This document shows positions 63,927 to 64,000 of a DNA stretch of 64,000 nucleotides, one piece after another (the first letter of the stretch is position 1; the number at the start of each line of letters is the position of its first letter). Location: positions 124,001 to 188,000 of the forward strand of contig NZ_JAGGPN010000007.1 of NCBI RefSeq assembly GCF_018613795.1. The letters are read 5' to 3'. The position numbers were made by a program, and so were the translations under genes. The stretch is from Arthrobacter sp. ISL-65 (GTDB taxonomy: Bacteria > Actinomycetota > Actinomycetes > Actinomycetales > Micrococcaceae). The notes beneath the pieces are model-generated. The model worked only from the letters and a program-made list of their open reading frames with translations, was not told the DNA's origin and did not search any database.

Positions 63927-64000
63927 ATGACTGAACAGACTGCAGTCCCGAACGGCCGGCTGCTTTACGGCTGCATGGGCCTGGGCGGGGACTGGTCGAC
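63927..64000 (+). CDS. aldo/keto reductase, N-terminal fragment (continues beyond window)
   Basis: ATG 63927 opens a frame that reads MTEQTAVPNGRLLYGCMGLG and is cut by the window edge. The GRLLYGCMGLGGDW start is typical of the YdhF/Tas-type aldo/keto reductases, where it forms the first strand of the barrel. AAAGAG lies about 9 bases upstream. Only 24 residues are visible, so the assignment is tentative. It comes after the operon terminator, so it probably has its own promoter. Confidence 0.6.
   Translation, partial: MTEQTAVPNGRLLYGCMGLGGDWS

Overview
The window is about 64 kb of high-GC actinobacterial chromosome. Codon use, GC-rich antisense reading frames, frequent GTG/TTG starts, ATGA/GTGA overlaps and gene content point to a soil member of the Micrococcaceae (Arthrobacter/Pseudarthrobacter type). 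I see about 50 protein genes, three tRNA genes, several clear hairpin terminators and two families of short intergenic repeats. There is no rRNA, CRISPR array, prophage or insertion sequence. Most of the content is ordinary metabolism and housekeeping.

Layout. 1-12 kb: 3' end of a rifampicin-phosphotransferase/PEP-synthase-like gene, an alpha/beta hydrolase, a PucR-type regulator divergent from a GABA module (aldehyde dehydrogenase + gabT), a tandem universal stress protein, RarD, a type IB topoisomerase and an FprA-type ferredoxin reductase. 12-18 kb: an 1873-aa secreted haem peroxidase with calcium-binding repeats, two FN3 and two Ig-like modules. 18-28 kb: an APC permease, a DUF2461 protein, an OafA-type acyltransferase, a furA-katA pair, an MFS exporter, HtpX, a GNAT remnant and YajQ. 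28-34 kb: tRNA-Tyr, a LysM protein with a degenerate sortase-like end, thioredoxin, an acyl-CoA synthetase and a DNA glycosylase. 34-44 kb: two VOC proteins, cystathionine beta-synthase and gamma-synthase, two GT87 membrane glycosyltransferases flanking an HxlR/MFS pair, and an SDR. 44-53 kb: an acyl-CoA dehydrogenase, a YgiB-like/glutathionylspermidine-synthase-like/APC-permease operon, a MOSC protein, a DEAD-box helicase, tRNA-Thr and tRNA-Met. 53-64 kb: a secreted HNH nuclease, two small oxidoreductases, a Na+/H+ antiporter, and an alpha-glucoside uptake operon (ROK repressor, binding protein, two permeases, GH13 alpha-glucosidase), ending in the start of an aldo/keto reductase.

Most notable observations: (1) a perfect 19-bp-arm palindrome embedded in frame in the N-terminus of an MFS gene (39967-40031); (2) a frameshift that removes the last membrane segment of the MalG-type permease (about 61904-61910); (3) a 28-codon upstream ORF overlapping the binding-protein start; (4) a LysM protein whose C-terminus looks like a sortase with the arginine lost; (5) a ygiB-ygiC-like operon joined to an amino acid permease; (6) a family of AGCGCGAAC...GTTCGCGCT palindromes at gene 3' ends, one copy of which supplies the last codons and stop of rarD.
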